Below the pieces are notes generated by a model. The model had not been told where the DNA came from. It saw nothing but the letters and a program-made list of their open reading frames with translations, and made no database searches. Below, piece after piece: positions 45,718 through 54,004 of a DNA stretch of 64,000 nucleotides. This stretch comes from Flagellimonas hadalis (GTDB lineage: Bacteria > Bacteroidota > Bacteroidia > Flavobacteriales > Flavobacteriaceae). The translations under genes were made by a program, and so were the position numbers. Position 1 is the stretch's first letter, and the number at the start of each line of letters is the position of its first letter. The stretch is from assembly GCF_007785775.2 (NCBI RefSeq), contig NZ_VNIK02000001.1, forward strand, positions 608,678-672,677, read 5' to 3'.

Positions 45718-46207
45718 AAAGAACATCGTTTTGGTGGTCATGGGAGTGAGCGGTACCGGAAAAACAACTGTTGGGAAATTGCTCTCCGAAAAATTGAAAT
45801 GCCCATTTTTTGATGGGGACGATTACCATCCGGCGGAAAATATCAAAAAAATGCAGAGTGGCACTCCCTTGGACGATGACGACCGCAAAGGGTGGCTCAT
45901 TCGGTTGAACCAATTGGCCCTGGAACACAAAAAATCGGGTGCCGTGATTGCCTGTTCCGCACTGAAGAAAAATTACAGAGGACTTTTGAGGGCCGGTTTG
46001 GGGAACAATATCCAGTTCATTTACCTAAAAGGGTCTTTTGAACTTATCAAATCCAGACTGGAAAACAGAAAAGACCATTTCATGCCCCTACATCTCCTGC
46101 AATCACAGTTTGATACTTTGGAACCTCCCTTGAAGGCTCTTACTTATTCTGTTGAGGACAAACCTTCCAAGATTGTTGGGGAAATCGTCAAAGAACTCAA
46201 ACAATAG
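45710..46207 (+). CDS. gntK: Gluconokinase
   Basis: Phosphorylates D-gluconate to 6-phosphogluconate. The 165-aa protein has Walker A VMGVSGTGKTTVGKLLS, the substrate-binding FFDGDDYHPAENIKKMQSGTPLDDDDRKGWL, and CSALKKNYRGLLR, all typical of the GntK/Idnk family. It overlaps miaA by 8 nt at the end of a long forward operon. A GntP-type permease is encoded 13 kb away, so the two might form a gluconate pathway, but the permease's own neighbours argue for another substrate. A bidirectional terminator follows. Confidence 0.94.
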   Translation: MPKKNIVLVVMGVSGTGKTTVGKLLSEKLKCPFFDGDDYHPAENIKKMQSGTPLDDDDRKGWLIRLNQLALEHKKSGAVIACSALKKNYRGLLRAGLGNNIQFIYLKGSFELIKSRLENRKDHFMPLHLLQSQFDTLEPPLKALTYSVEDKPSKIVGEIVKELKQ

Positions 46208-46230
46208 GGATATGTCCATCTCTCCCAACA

Positions 46231-46262
46231 AAAAAGCCACCTTTAAAGGTGGCTTCTTATTC
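46231..46262. terminator. Bidirectional terminator between gntK and rprY
   Basis: AAGCCACC-TTTAAA-GGTGGCTT is a perfect 8-bp stem with an A-run on the left and T-rich sequence on the right. It can serve both converging operons. Confidence 0.85.
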
Positions 46263-46275
46263 TCTGATCCATTTC

Positions 46276-46989
46276 TTACTGGTTTTCGGCCTTGACCACC
46301 AAACGGAAACCTTCTCCGTGAATGTTCAAGATTTCCACCATGTCGTCACGCTTGAGGTACTTTCTCAGTTTGGCAATATAAACGTCCATACTCCGTGATG
46401 TAAAGTAGTTGTCGTCCCTCCAGATTTTGGTCAGTGCCAATTCTCGGGGCATGAGATCATTTTCATGGAGTGCCAACAAACGTAAAAGTTCATTTTCCTT
46501 GGGCGACAATTTAATGGGCTCCTCTTCTTTGAATTTCAGGAAGCGTAGTTTTGAGTTCAGGTGGAAATTCCCGATCTGGAACTCAAACTGCTTACTGTCT
46601 GCCAAGGTACTGGACGCTTTTCTTTGAAGAATGGCCTTTAGCTTCATCAACAATACTTCGGAATCGAAGGGCTTGTTCAAATAATCATCGGCACCTGCCT
46701 TATATCCCTTCAAAACATCTTCTTTCATGGTCTTGGCGGTAAGGAAGATGATCGGAATGTTCTCGTTCTTCTCCCGGATTTCCCTAGCCAAGGTAAATCC
46801 ATCCTTGTAGGGCATCATCACATCCAGGATACAGACATCGTAATTGTCCTTCTTGAATTTTTCAAAACCTTCCATTCCATTCTTGGCCAGAACAACATCA
46901 AAGTCGTTCATGTTCAAGTAATCTTTTAGTACGATCCCAAAATTTGGATCGTCCTCTACCAATAGTATCTTCTTTTTTTCTGTTTCCAT
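46276..46989 (-). CDS. rprY: OmpR-type response regulator RprY
   Basis: The 237-aa DNA-binding partner of RprX. The receiver has the acidic pair in LLVEDDPNFG, phospho-acceptor Asp in CILDVMMPYKDGFT (about residue 55) and Lys in DYLNKPFDSEVLL. The C-terminal winged helix (PIKLSPKENELLRLLALHENDLMPRELALTKIW to SRSMDVYIAKLRKYLK) is of the OmpR/PhoB kind. RprY is the recognised Bacteroidetes orthologue group, linked in B. fragilis to tetracycline-repressor suppression and in P. gingivalis to stress. It is downstream of the kinase gene with 9 nt between. Confidence 0.9.
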   Translation of the reverse strand: METEKKKILLVEDDPNFGIVLKDYLNMNDFDVVLAKNGMEGFEKFKKDNYDVCILDVMMPYKDGFTLAREIREKNENIPIIFLTAKTMKEDVLKGYKAGADDYLNKPFDSEVLLMKLKAILQRKASSTLADSKQFEFQIGNFHLNSKLRFLKFKEEEPIKLSPKENELLRLLALHENDLMPRELALTKIWRDDNYFTSRSMDVYIAKLRKYLKRDDMVEILNIHGEGFRLVVKAENQ

Positions 46990-46998
46990 AGTTTGATT

Positions 46999-48579
46999 TT
47001 AAATCAAGGGAAGTTTTATAAAGAACGTGCTTCCTTTTCCTTTTTCGCTCTCGGCGTAAACTTCACCTTGATGATCTTCAATAATTCGTTTCACATAGGC
47101 CAATCCCAATCCATGGCCTTTTACATTATGTATGTCACCGGTATGTTCCCGATAAAATTTCTCGAACACTTTCTTCAGTACGGCCTTGCTCATACCTGCA
47201 CCTTGGTCCTGTACCTTGATGATGATGTTGTTCTTCACCACCTCCGTGAACACATCAATTTTTGGGGTTTCGGGCGAATATTTCACCGCATTGTCCAAAA
47301 TGTTCACGATCACATTTGTCATGTGCATATCGTTTGCGAGCACATCCGACCTTTCGGCATCCAGATGGGCATTCACATAGCCACCCCTATCCTGCACTAT
47401 CAACTCCACATGGGCAATGGCATCACCTATAATATCGTGCATGTCCACCCTGTCCTTGTTGATGTCCAATTGGTTCTTCTCCAATTTTGATATCCGAAGG
47501 ACGTTTTCCACTTGGGCATGCATCCGTTTGTTCTCGTCCCTGATCATCCCCAAATACCGCAGCACTTTTTCCTTGTCCTCGATGGACTTCGGGTTTCGGA
47601 TGGCTTCCACGGCCAGGTTGATGGTGGCAATGGGGGTCTTGAACTCATGGGTCATATTGTTGATGAAGTCCGACTTGATCTCAGATATCCTTTTTTGCTT
47701 TATCAATTGATAGATGGCACTGGTATAGGCTATCATGATGACCAACGTGAAAACCAAGGACAATAGCGCCATTTTCATGATAGAACTGAAAATGAACCTT
47801 TTCATGGTCGGGAAGGTCAGCAATAGTGAAAAACTGGTATATCCCTCGCTATCCTCAAAAATAGGGGCCTTATACATCTTCACTCCAGAAAACTTGAACT
47901 TTTTCGACCTTATCTTGGTGGGATATCCCTGACTGTAGACCCCATATTCATAATCGATGTTGATGTTTCTGTTTGACAGTTCTTGGCTCAACAACAGTTC
48001 CAACTCTTGTTTGGACACTCTTTTGTGTATGGGCCTTGTCTTGGCATATTCCATGAAAACATCTTCCCAAGCCGCTCTTTCTATACTGGTAAGTCCGCCT
48101 ATCTTTTCCATTCGTTGGATGGGCGTAAGTCGATTGAAACTTTTGCCGTCCAGGCCATACTCTTCCTTGAACACGGCTTTGGTGCGCTTACTCGTATAGT
48201 TTCTGAGGGTTGTGGTGTCCTCACCCGTAGTGTTATCAAAGAACGTTGATGATATGTTGTAATCTTCCTCTAGGATTCCATGGGAATAAAAAAGAATCTC
48301 GTCGGAGTTCAAATCCCTATCCACGAACAAAAAATTCCGGAACTGTGTGCTCTTCGGCTCGACACTATCCACCATGGAGGCCAGACGATCGGAATATTCT
48401 TTCATCTCCATCATCTCCACCCTATCCGCCACTTTACCCAAAATGTCCGTTACCGTCCTTGAGAACTGTTCTTCCTTGTCGTTTATAGATGTCCGTATCC
48501 AATAAACCTGAACGAAAATTATTCCTAAAAGGGATAAACTCATCAGAATGACCAGAAGAACGAATAGCTTCTTGTTCAT
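46999..48579 (-). CDS. rprX: Sensor histidine kinase RprX
   Basis: A 526-aa membrane kinase. TM1 (LFVLLVILMSLSLLGIIFVQVYWI) and TM2 (IMKMALLSLVFTLVIMIAYTSAI) flank a periplasmic domain of about 230 residues. The cytoplasmic part has the HisKA H-box NMTHEFKTPIATINLAVEAI and the ATPase N-box VIVNILDNAVKYSPE. The G-boxes are DQGAGM and GHGLGLAYVKRII. A TAATTTTG box (48585-48592) lies right before the ATG and no -33 TTG is present. It is probably co-transcribed with rprY. Confidence 0.92.
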   Translation of the reverse strand: MNKKLFVLLVILMSLSLLGIIFVQVYWIRTSINDKEEQFSRTVTDILGKVADRVEMMEMKEYSDRLASMVDSVEPKSTQFRNFLFVDRDLNSDEILFYSHGILEEDYNISSTFFDNTTGEDTTTLRNYTSKRTKAVFKEEYGLDGKSFNRLTPIQRMEKIGGLTSIERAAWEDVFMEYAKTRPIHKRVSKQELELLLSQELSNRNINIDYEYGVYSQGYPTKIRSKKFKFSGVKMYKAPIFEDSEGYTSFSLLLTFPTMKRFIFSSIMKMALLSLVFTLVIMIAYTSAIYQLIKQKRISEIKSDFINNMTHEFKTPIATINLAVEAIRNPKSIEDKEKVLRYLGMIRDENKRMHAQVENVLRISKLEKNQLDINKDRVDMHDIIGDAIAHVELIVQDRGGYVNAHLDAERSDVLANDMHMTNVIVNILDNAVKYSPETPKIDVFTEVVKNNIIIKVQDQGAGMSKAVLKKVFEKFYREHTGDIHNVKGHGLGLAYVKRIIEDHQGEVYAESEKGKGSTFFIKLPLI

Positions 48580-48584
48580 TGTGC

Positions 48585-48648
48585 CAAAATTAAAAATTTA
48601 ACATTTAGGCCTTTGGCCGTTTAACCTAACCTTAACAAAAATGTTAAA
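48585..48648 (-). promoter_or_regulatory. rprXY promoter region with 10-bp inverted repeat
   Basis: A -7 box TAATTTTG (48585-48592, minus) lacks a -33 TTG. Upstream lie TTTAACATTT (48597-48606) and AAATGTTAAA (48639-48648), a perfect 10-bp inverted repeat. Between its arms, on the minus strand, are two AGGTTA direct repeats. The layout fits binding of an OmpR-type regulator, perhaps RprY itself. Confidence 0.45.
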
Positions 48649-48649
48649 A

Positions 48650-49237
48650 TTATGTCGCCATTGCCATAAGTTTGGTGTGAAGTTCTTTAACTCGCTCCTT
48701 TACGGTTTCCAAATCTAGGTTCTCGATACAGAAATGGGCCAAATCCAATTTGTCCGCATCGTCCATTTGGTTTTTCATCCGTTCCAATACGGCTTTTGGC
48801 CCCACGCCGTCCCTTTCCATCACTCGCTTAAGGCGCACATCGAGAGGCGCTGTCACCAAAATGATGTGGTCGTAGTGGTCCTGGGTCCCATTTTCAAAGA
48901 TCAAGGCGGTCTCCTGTACCACATAGGGTACATTTTGGACCTTGGTCCATTCCCTGAAATGGTTTCTTACTTCGGGGTGCACGATCGCATTGAGTTTTTG
49001 CAGCAATTCTGGGTCATTGAACACCTTTTCTGCCACAAAGGACCTGTTCAGCTCCTTGCCTTGGTATGCGGTTTCACCCAAAAGATCCATTATGGCTTTT
49101 CTGACCTTGGGAGAGGAGGTCATCAATTGTTTGGCCTCGGAATCGGAATCGTATACGGGTACCCCCAATTCCCTGAACATTCTGGCCACGGTACTCTTTC
49201 CGCTGCCAATTCCTCCTGTAAGTCCAACAATTCTCAT
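48650..49237 (-). CDS. coaE: Dephospho-CoA kinase
   Basis: Phosphorylates dephospho-CoA in the last step of coenzyme A synthesis. The 195-aa protein starts with the P-loop RIVGLTGGIGSGKSTVARMF and contains VYDSDSEAKQL, PELLQKLNAIVHPEVRNHF and the LTAPLDVRLKRVMERDG-like segment VTAPLDVRLKRVMERDG. It overlaps the ybbR gene by 4 nt (ATGA). Together with panB and coaBC, three steps of the pantothenate-CoA route are in this window at separate loci. Confidence 0.95.
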   Translation of the reverse strand: MRIVGLTGGIGSGKSTVARMFRELGVPVYDSDSEAKQLMTSSPKVRKAIMDLLGETAYQGKELNRSFVAEKVFNDPELLQKLNAIVHPEVRNHFREWTKVQNVPYVVQETALIFENGTQDHYDHIILVTAPLDVRLKRVMERDGVGPKAVLERMKNQMDDADKLDLAHFCIENLDLETVKERVKELHTKLMAMAT

Positions 49238-50193
49238 AACTGTTTCAATACAAAATTGACCGTATTGTTTTCCTGCAACCTTACATCATAGACATTCTCG
49301 GGACGCTGGGTTATTTTCAGGAACAGGGTACTGCCTCCGGAGCCGTTCAGTTGGGCATAATCGGCCACTACTTCGAAATCGGCCTTGGAAATTTCCTTCA
49401 AACGATCTATCGTTGCCTTGCAGACCACCGTCACCCTATCCGGAAAGGTCTGCACCTGATATCCTTCGGGAATGTTCAACACCTTCACAGGAACCTCAAA
49501 AACCTTTTCCGAAAACTTGGCCACGCTCCCCGAAACAACAGCCTTCCCTGCAGAAAAGACGCTGTTTTCCAATCCTTTGGGCAGCATCAAGGACACTTCG
49601 CGTGAAAAATCACTGGAAACGTCGTTCATCTGCAGCGCCGACGTGGTAATTTCATTGATGCTATCAATTTCCCATCTTGGCCCTTTCACGACAATATGGT
49701 CCGGGGTGATCAAAATCCCTCCTTCCAACAAATAGTTTTGTTGGAGTTGAAGGTTCAGGTTTGCCTTGATGGGCACTTCTTTTGAGGCCACACGGTACAT
49801 ATCCACAACAAGTTCCCTCCTATCCAGATCCATCAACGAGATGCTGGGTGACAGCTGTAGGTCCATTTGCTTGCGAAGCTCTTCACCGGCCAATATGTAT
49901 TTTCCATTTTGAAATGTGGTTTGGGACACATCCACATCAATGCGCTCCTTAAAAAAGTTATGGTACAGAAACTGGAACCCGCTCGCCCTGATCTTTGCCT
50001 GGATCACATCCTCCGAATCCTTGCCCAACAAAAGGGTGTCCGGCAAGTTCCTGTAATTGAGGATGAAATCGGTCCGAGATTCATACGATTCGGACAGGTT
50101 GCTGATGAACCACGACAAAAAAGAGCATAGCAGAAAGAGTGAGAACACTTTCACTTTCTTTTGATTGAGCCCGCTCAGCAACTTCTTGAACAC
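49234..50193 (-). CDS. YbbR-like domain protein (GTG start)
   Basis: A 319-aa membrane-anchored protein with one N-terminal transmembrane segment (KVFSLFLLCSFLSWFISNLSES, about 14-35) followed by repeated YbbR-like beta domains (VPIKANLNLQLQQNYLLEGG, ITPDHIVVKGPRWEIDSI, EVPVKVLNIPEGYQVQTFPDRVTVVCK). In Firmicutes YbbR (CdaR) regulates the diadenylate cyclase CdaA. That link is not shown here. The start is a GTG that overlaps the stop of the glycosyltransferase gene by one base (TAGTG). Confidence 0.85.
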   Translation of the reverse strand: MFKKLLSGLNQKKVKVFSLFLLCSFLSWFISNLSESYESRTDFILNYRNLPDTLLLGKDSEDVIQAKIRASGFQFLYHNFFKERIDVDVSQTTFQNGKYILAGEELRKQMDLQLSPSISLMDLDRRELVVDMYRVASKEVPIKANLNLQLQQNYLLEGGILITPDHIVVKGPRWEIDSINEITTSALQMNDVSSDFSREVSLMLPKGLENSVFSAGKAVVSGSVAKFSEKVFEVPVKVLNIPEGYQVQTFPDRVTVVCKATIDRLKEISKADFEVVADYAQLNGSGGSTLFLKITQRPENVYDVRLQENNTVNFVLKQL

Positions 50194-51200
50194 TACTTTT
50201 TCTTGAAAAACAATTTTGGAAACAGCTCCTCTGGTTCCTTGCTACTAAAAGTAAGCAAGATCGTGGACTTGAGAAAACCTATTCCGTACCCATAAAATTG
50301 GGTCAATGCGGCATAAAGGGCCAAAAAGGCCACTTTGACATCCCTGTTTTTGACCCATGCATCGAGAAACAAGGTCAAAAAGTAAACGAGATACAGCATC
50401 AGGGGAAGCCACATCCCGAAAAAAGCGAGGATCAAAGACAGACAAAGTCCCAACATAAAAAGCGTGGGGAACCAGTAGGTGGGCCTTGCAGTGCCCGGGT
50501 GCCATTTGTTCAATATGGGGCGCACCATGCCGAATTTGTTCACTTGGATATAAAACTTTTCCCAATCTATACGCCTTTTATGGTACACAAAGGCGTTGGG
50601 AAACAATCGGGAATCGAAACCTGCCTTCCAGATACGGAAAGTAAGGTCGGGGTCCTCGCCAGGATGTATGCGTCCAAAACCGCCCACTTTGGCAAAGGCC
50701 TCACTGGAAATCCCCATGTTAAAACTTCGCGGCTGGAATTTACCCACCGACTTCTTTCCTCCACGGATTCCCCCAGTGGTAACAAAGGAGGTCATCACAT
50801 AATTGATCGCTTTTTGTACCGTGGTGAACGATTGGTCCGCAGCGTCCGGTCCACCAAAACAATGTACAAACTCCCTTTTCAGTTCCTTGTCCACTTCGGT
50901 GAGGTATTGTTGGGGAAGGATGCAATCGGAATCGAGGATGATGAAATAATTCCCCTTAGCCTTCTGCATGCCGAAGTTCCTGGAATCGCCGGGACCGGAA
51001 TTGGGTTTATAATAGTAGGAAATATGGAGCTTGTCCTGAAACCCTTCCACTACCCTTTCCGAGCTTTCCGAAGAGCCATCCTCAACGATGACCACTTCAA
51101 AATTTTCCTTAAAATCCTGTTTCCGAAGGCTTTCCAAAAGCTCCCGGATTTCTTCAGGTCGATTATAGACGGGGACTATTATGGAGAGAAACAGCTGCAT
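50193..51200 (-). CDS. Glycosyltransferase family 2
   Basis: A 335-aa inverting transferase. The GT-A domain opens with LSIIVPVYNRPEEIRELLESLRKQ, has the nucleotide-binding VEDGSSE, the DXD-like DSDCILP (about residue 94), and GEDPDLTFRIW (about 178) with the ED motif of the catalytic base. The C-terminal 90 residues hold two or three hydrophobic helices (LFMLGLCLSLILAFFGMWLPLMLYLVYFL), so it is tied to the inner membrane, like enzymes that glycosylate lipids or polysaccharide precursors. The acceptor is unknown. It heads a GT2-ybbR-coaE operon and is separated from fabI by a REP-like hairpin. Confidence 0.88.
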   Translation of the reverse strand: MQLFLSIIVPVYNRPEEIRELLESLRKQDFKENFEVVIVEDGSSESSERVVEGFQDKLHISYYYKPNSGPGDSRNFGMQKAKGNYFIILDSDCILPQQYLTEVDKELKREFVHCFGGPDAADQSFTTVQKAINYVMTSFVTTGGIRGGKKSVGKFQPRSFNMGISSEAFAKVGGFGRIHPGEDPDLTFRIWKAGFDSRLFPNAFVYHKRRIDWEKFYIQVNKFGMVRPILNKWHPGTARPTYWFPTLFMLGLCLSLILAFFGMWLPLMLYLVYFLTLFLDAWVKNRDVKVAFLALYAALTQFYGYGIGFLKSTILLTFSSKEPEELFPKLFFKKK

Positions 51201-51238
51201 TGAAAATAAAGATGGGGTTATCGTTGGAATTGATCACG

Positions 51239-51306
51239 TGTCACATCGAGCGCAGTCGAGATGTACTTTATGGTGTTTCGCGTTCTCGACTGCGCTCGAA
51301 CTGACA
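51239..51306. repeat. REP-like inverted repeat between GT2 and fabI
   Basis: Arm 1 (51239-51261) and arm 2 (51284-51306) each read TGTCA, two bases, then TCGAGCGCAGTCGAGA on their own strand. The 16-bp cores (51246-51261 and 51284-51299) are perfect inverted copies with a 22-nt loop. A related single copy lies at 39743-39775. The hairpin is strong and would cap the fabI transcript. Confidence 0.75.
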
Positions 51307-51345
51307 GATCAACCTTGATTCTCTGCTGTAGAGCAAGTATATTGC

Positions 51346-52158
51346 TTATTTGCTAAACTCATCGATTACCTCTTGGCTTACCCCGGTGTTCGAGAACCCA
51401 CCGTCGTGGAAGAGGTTCTGCATGGTCACTTTTTTGGTGAGGTCCGAGAACAGGCTCACGGTGTAGTTGGCGCAGTCATCGGCCGTGGCATTGCCCAAAG
51501 GGGACATTTTCTCGGCATAGTTGATGAACCCGCCGAACCCTTTCACACCTTGTCCGGCAGTGGTCGGGGTCGGAGATTGGGAAATGGTGTTCACACGAAC
51601 CTTTTTTTCCTTTCCGAAGAAATAACCAAAACTTCTGGCCACGGATTCCAAATAGGCCTTGTTGTCAGCCATATCGTTGTAATCTGGAAAGGTCCGCTGT
51701 GCCGCCATATAGGTCAGGGCCACAATGCTGCCCCACTCGCTCATGGCGTCGGCTTTGTACAATGTCTGCAATACTTTGTGGAAAGATAACGCGGACACGT
51801 CCCAGCCCTTGGCGGTGAAATCGTAGTTCTCGTCCGTGTAGGCCCGTCCCTTTCTTACGTTAACGGACATTCCTATGGAATGAAGGACAAAATCGAGCTT
51901 GCCGCCCAAAACTTCCATGGATTGCTCCACCAGGTTCTTCAGGTCTTCTTCATTGGTGGCATCTGCGGGAATGATCTCTGAATTGGTCTTTGCGGCCAGT
52001 TCCTTTATCTGCCCCATACGCATGGCAATGGGTGCGTTGGTGAGCACAAAAGTGCCTCCTTCTTCATGGACCCGTTCCGCAGTTTTCCATGCAATGGAAT
52101 TTTCATCCAATGCTCCAAAAATGATTCCTTTCTTACCTTTTAAAAGATTGTATGCCAT
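51346..52158 (-). CDS. fabI: Enoyl-[acyl-carrier-protein] reductase (NADH)
   Basis: Reduces trans-2-enoyl-ACP in the last step of each fatty-acid elongation round. The 270 aa start at the ATG at 52158, since a longer frame to 52188 would run into the promoter region. The FabI pattern is clear: the N-terminal LLKGKKGIIFGALDENSIAWKTAE, and the two active-site tyrosines and lysine in LTYMAAQRTFPDYNDMADNKAYLE (about 145-163). VNTISQSPTPTTAGQGVKGF replaces the usual SAGPI-like stretch. It is monocistronic, with its own promoter. Confidence 0.95.
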   Translation of the reverse strand: MAYNLLKGKKGIIFGALDENSIAWKTAERVHEEGGTFVLTNAPIAMRMGQIKELAAKTNSEIIPADATNEEDLKNLVEQSMEVLGGKLDFVLHSIGMSVNVRKGRAYTDENYDFTAKGWDVSALSFHKVLQTLYKADAMSEWGSIVALTYMAAQRTFPDYNDMADNKAYLESVARSFGYFFGKEKKVRVNTISQSPTPTTAGQGVKGFGGFINYAEKMSPLGNATADDCANYTVSLFSDLTKKVTMQNLFHDGGFSNTGVSQEVIDEFSK

Positions 52159-52185
52159 ATGTTCTTTCAATTGTTGATTGTAGGA

Positions 52186-52218
52186 CAAAGATATTTATTC
52201 TGATCCACTATTGCCCAA
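52186..52218 (-). promoter_or_regulatory. Promoter of fabI (TTG-22-TATCTTTG)
   Basis: On the minus strand TTG (52216-52218), 22 nt, and TATCTTTG (52186-52193). The predicted transcript start near 52180 leaves about a 20-nt leader before the chosen ATG. Confidence 0.62.
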
Positions 52219-52279
52219 TAAAAGAGCAAAAGACCGCTATGCTGTTAGAGAATAGAAAAAAGAATAGAGCAAAAAGACT

Positions 52280-52306
52280 CATAACCCTGAACCCCTAACC
52301 CATAAC
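52280..52306. repeat. Short AACCC-word tract at the 3' end of recN
   Basis: CATAACCCTGAACCCCTAACCCATAAC repeats the word AACCC with the CATAACCC unit also found in the octamer tract at 59711. It touches the recN stop codon. Confidence 0.5.
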
Positions 52307-53958
52307 TATTGCAAGAGTTCCCGTGCATGCGCCAATGCGGACTCGGATATACTCTTGCCGCCCAACATTTCCGCAAGTTCCCTCACTCGCTCCTCCACGC
52401 TCAACTGTTTGATGTGGGTGCTCGTCCCCTGCTCGCTCTCCTCCTTATATACCTTGAACTGGTATTGTCCCTTGGAGGCCACTTGGGGCAAGTGGGTAAT
52501 GGAAAACACTTGCATGTTCCGGCTCATTTGCTGCATGATCTCGCCCATGCGGTTGGAGATTTCCCCGGAAACCCCGGTGTCGATCTCATCGAACATCAAG
52601 GTGGGCAGGTGTTCGTAGGCGGCCAAAATGGATTTGATGGTCAGCATGATGCGGGAAAGTTCCCCACCAGATGCCACTTTCTTCAGCTCCCCATAACTGG
52701 AACCCTTATTCGCCGAAAACAAGAATTCGAGATCGTCTTTTCCATTGGCCTTGAAGGTGTTGGATGGGTTTATCTCGATCTTAAAAGTAGCTGACGGCAT
52801 TCCCAGGGATGCCAGGTTTTCCTGAAGTACCTGCTTCAGTTTGGGAACAATGCCCTTTCTGGCTTTGTGTATGTTTTGGGCCCATGCTTCCACTTGTTGG
52901 GTGATCCGGTCCACTTCGCCTTTCTTTTCCGCTATTTTTGATTCGATATTGGCAACAGCTTCCACTTTCAGGGCCAACTCATCACGTAGAACGATCAATT
53001 CGGCAACTGTGGCCACGTGATGTTTTTTCTGAAGGTCGTACAGGAGTTGCAACTGACCGTTCACGACTTCCAATCGTGCCGGATCGGCCTCCACGGTATC
53101 TTTCAGTTGTTCTATTTCCGAGGCAATATCGTCGGTTTCTATCAAAACGGATTCAATTCGTTCGCCAAGCGATTTGTATGCAGGACCAAACTCGGTCAAG
53201 GCCTGAAAGGCACGTCTCAAATCGGCCAATCGGCCCAAAATGCCCAATTGTTCATCGTTCAGCAATTGATGTCCGGTGGAAAGCTGCTCCATGATCTGTT
53301 CCACATTGCTCAACTGCTCATACTCCGTTTCCAACTCCTCCTGCATGCCCTCTTTCAACTTGGCATCTTCCAGTTCCTTCAGCAAAAAACTGTTGTATTC
53401 GTGCTCCTTGTCCGCATTGGACTGGAACGTTTCCAATTCATTCAGCTCTTTGGCGGCCTTCTTCAGCAGTTGCAATTGCGCCCCATACTCCTTTAGGTTG
53501 TCGGCATTTCCGGCCAAGGCATCCACCACCTTCATCTGGAAGTCGTTCTCCGTGAGCCGCATGGTCTGGTGCTGGGAATGCACATCCACCAATTGGTCGC
53601 CCAAAGCCTTCAACACGTCCAAAGTGACTGGGGTGTCATTCACAAAGGCCCTGGATTTTCCACTGGGCAGGATTTCCCTGCGGAGAATGGTCACATCTTC
53701 ATAATCAAGGTCATTTTCCTTGAAAAACTGTTGGAGTTGGTACTTTGAAAGGTCAAACTCAGCCTCAATGACACATTTTTGCTCCTCGTTCTTTAGGGAA
53801 GTGAGGTCGGCACGCTTGCCCAGCACCAAGGAAAGACCTCCCAACAAGATAGACTTTCCTGCCCCGGTTTCCCCAGTAATGGTAGTGAAACCTTTGGGAA
53901 ACGCAACGTTCACATCGTCTATCAACGCATAATTTTGGATGGAAAGATTTGTCAGCAA
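52306..53958 (-). CDS. recN: DNA repair protein RecN (TTG start)
   Basis: An SMC-like ATPase used early in double-strand-break repair. The 550 aa show the N-terminal ATPase half (LTNLSIQNYALIDDVNVAFPKGFTTITGETGAGKSILLGGLSLVLG, Walker A about 30), a long coiled coil (about 155-370) and the C-terminal half with SGGELSRIMLTIKSIL (signature) and PTLMFDEIDTGVSGEISNRMG (Walker B). The start is TTG at 53958, because no ATG lies near and the family begins exactly here. A TATATTTA box at 53977-53984 lies upstream. It is followed upstream by the DUF4835-coaBC-rpoZ genes in the usual Bacteroidetes order. Confidence 0.95.
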   Translation of the reverse strand: MLTNLSIQNYALIDDVNVAFPKGFTTITGETGAGKSILLGGLSLVLGKRADLTSLKNEEQKCVIEAEFDLSKYQLQQFFKENDLDYEDVTILRREILPSGKSRAFVNDTPVTLDVLKALGDQLVDVHSQHQTMRLTENDFQMKVVDALAGNADNLKEYGAQLQLLKKAAKELNELETFQSNADKEHEYNSFLLKELEDAKLKEGMQEELETEYEQLSNVEQIMEQLSTGHQLLNDEQLGILGRLADLRRAFQALTEFGPAYKSLGERIESVLIETDDIASEIEQLKDTVEADPARLEVVNGQLQLLYDLQKKHHVATVAELIVLRDELALKVEAVANIESKIAEKKGEVDRITQQVEAWAQNIHKARKGIVPKLKQVLQENLASLGMPSATFKIEINPSNTFKANGKDDLEFLFSANKGSSYGELKKVASGGELSRIMLTIKSILAAYEHLPTLMFDEIDTGVSGEISNRMGEIMQQMSRNMQVFSITHLPQVASKGQYQFKVYKEESEQGTSTHIKQLSVEERVRELAEMLGGKSISESALAHARELLQ

Positions 53959-54004
53959 TTCTGAAGATTTTATCCGTAAATATAAATCTCTTTATAGAAC
54001 TGCA

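Noticed and set aside
30897..46207. A gluconate operon made of the GntP permease and gluconokinase
   Set aside because: The genes are 13 kb apart in different operons, and the permease's neighbours suggest another substrate.
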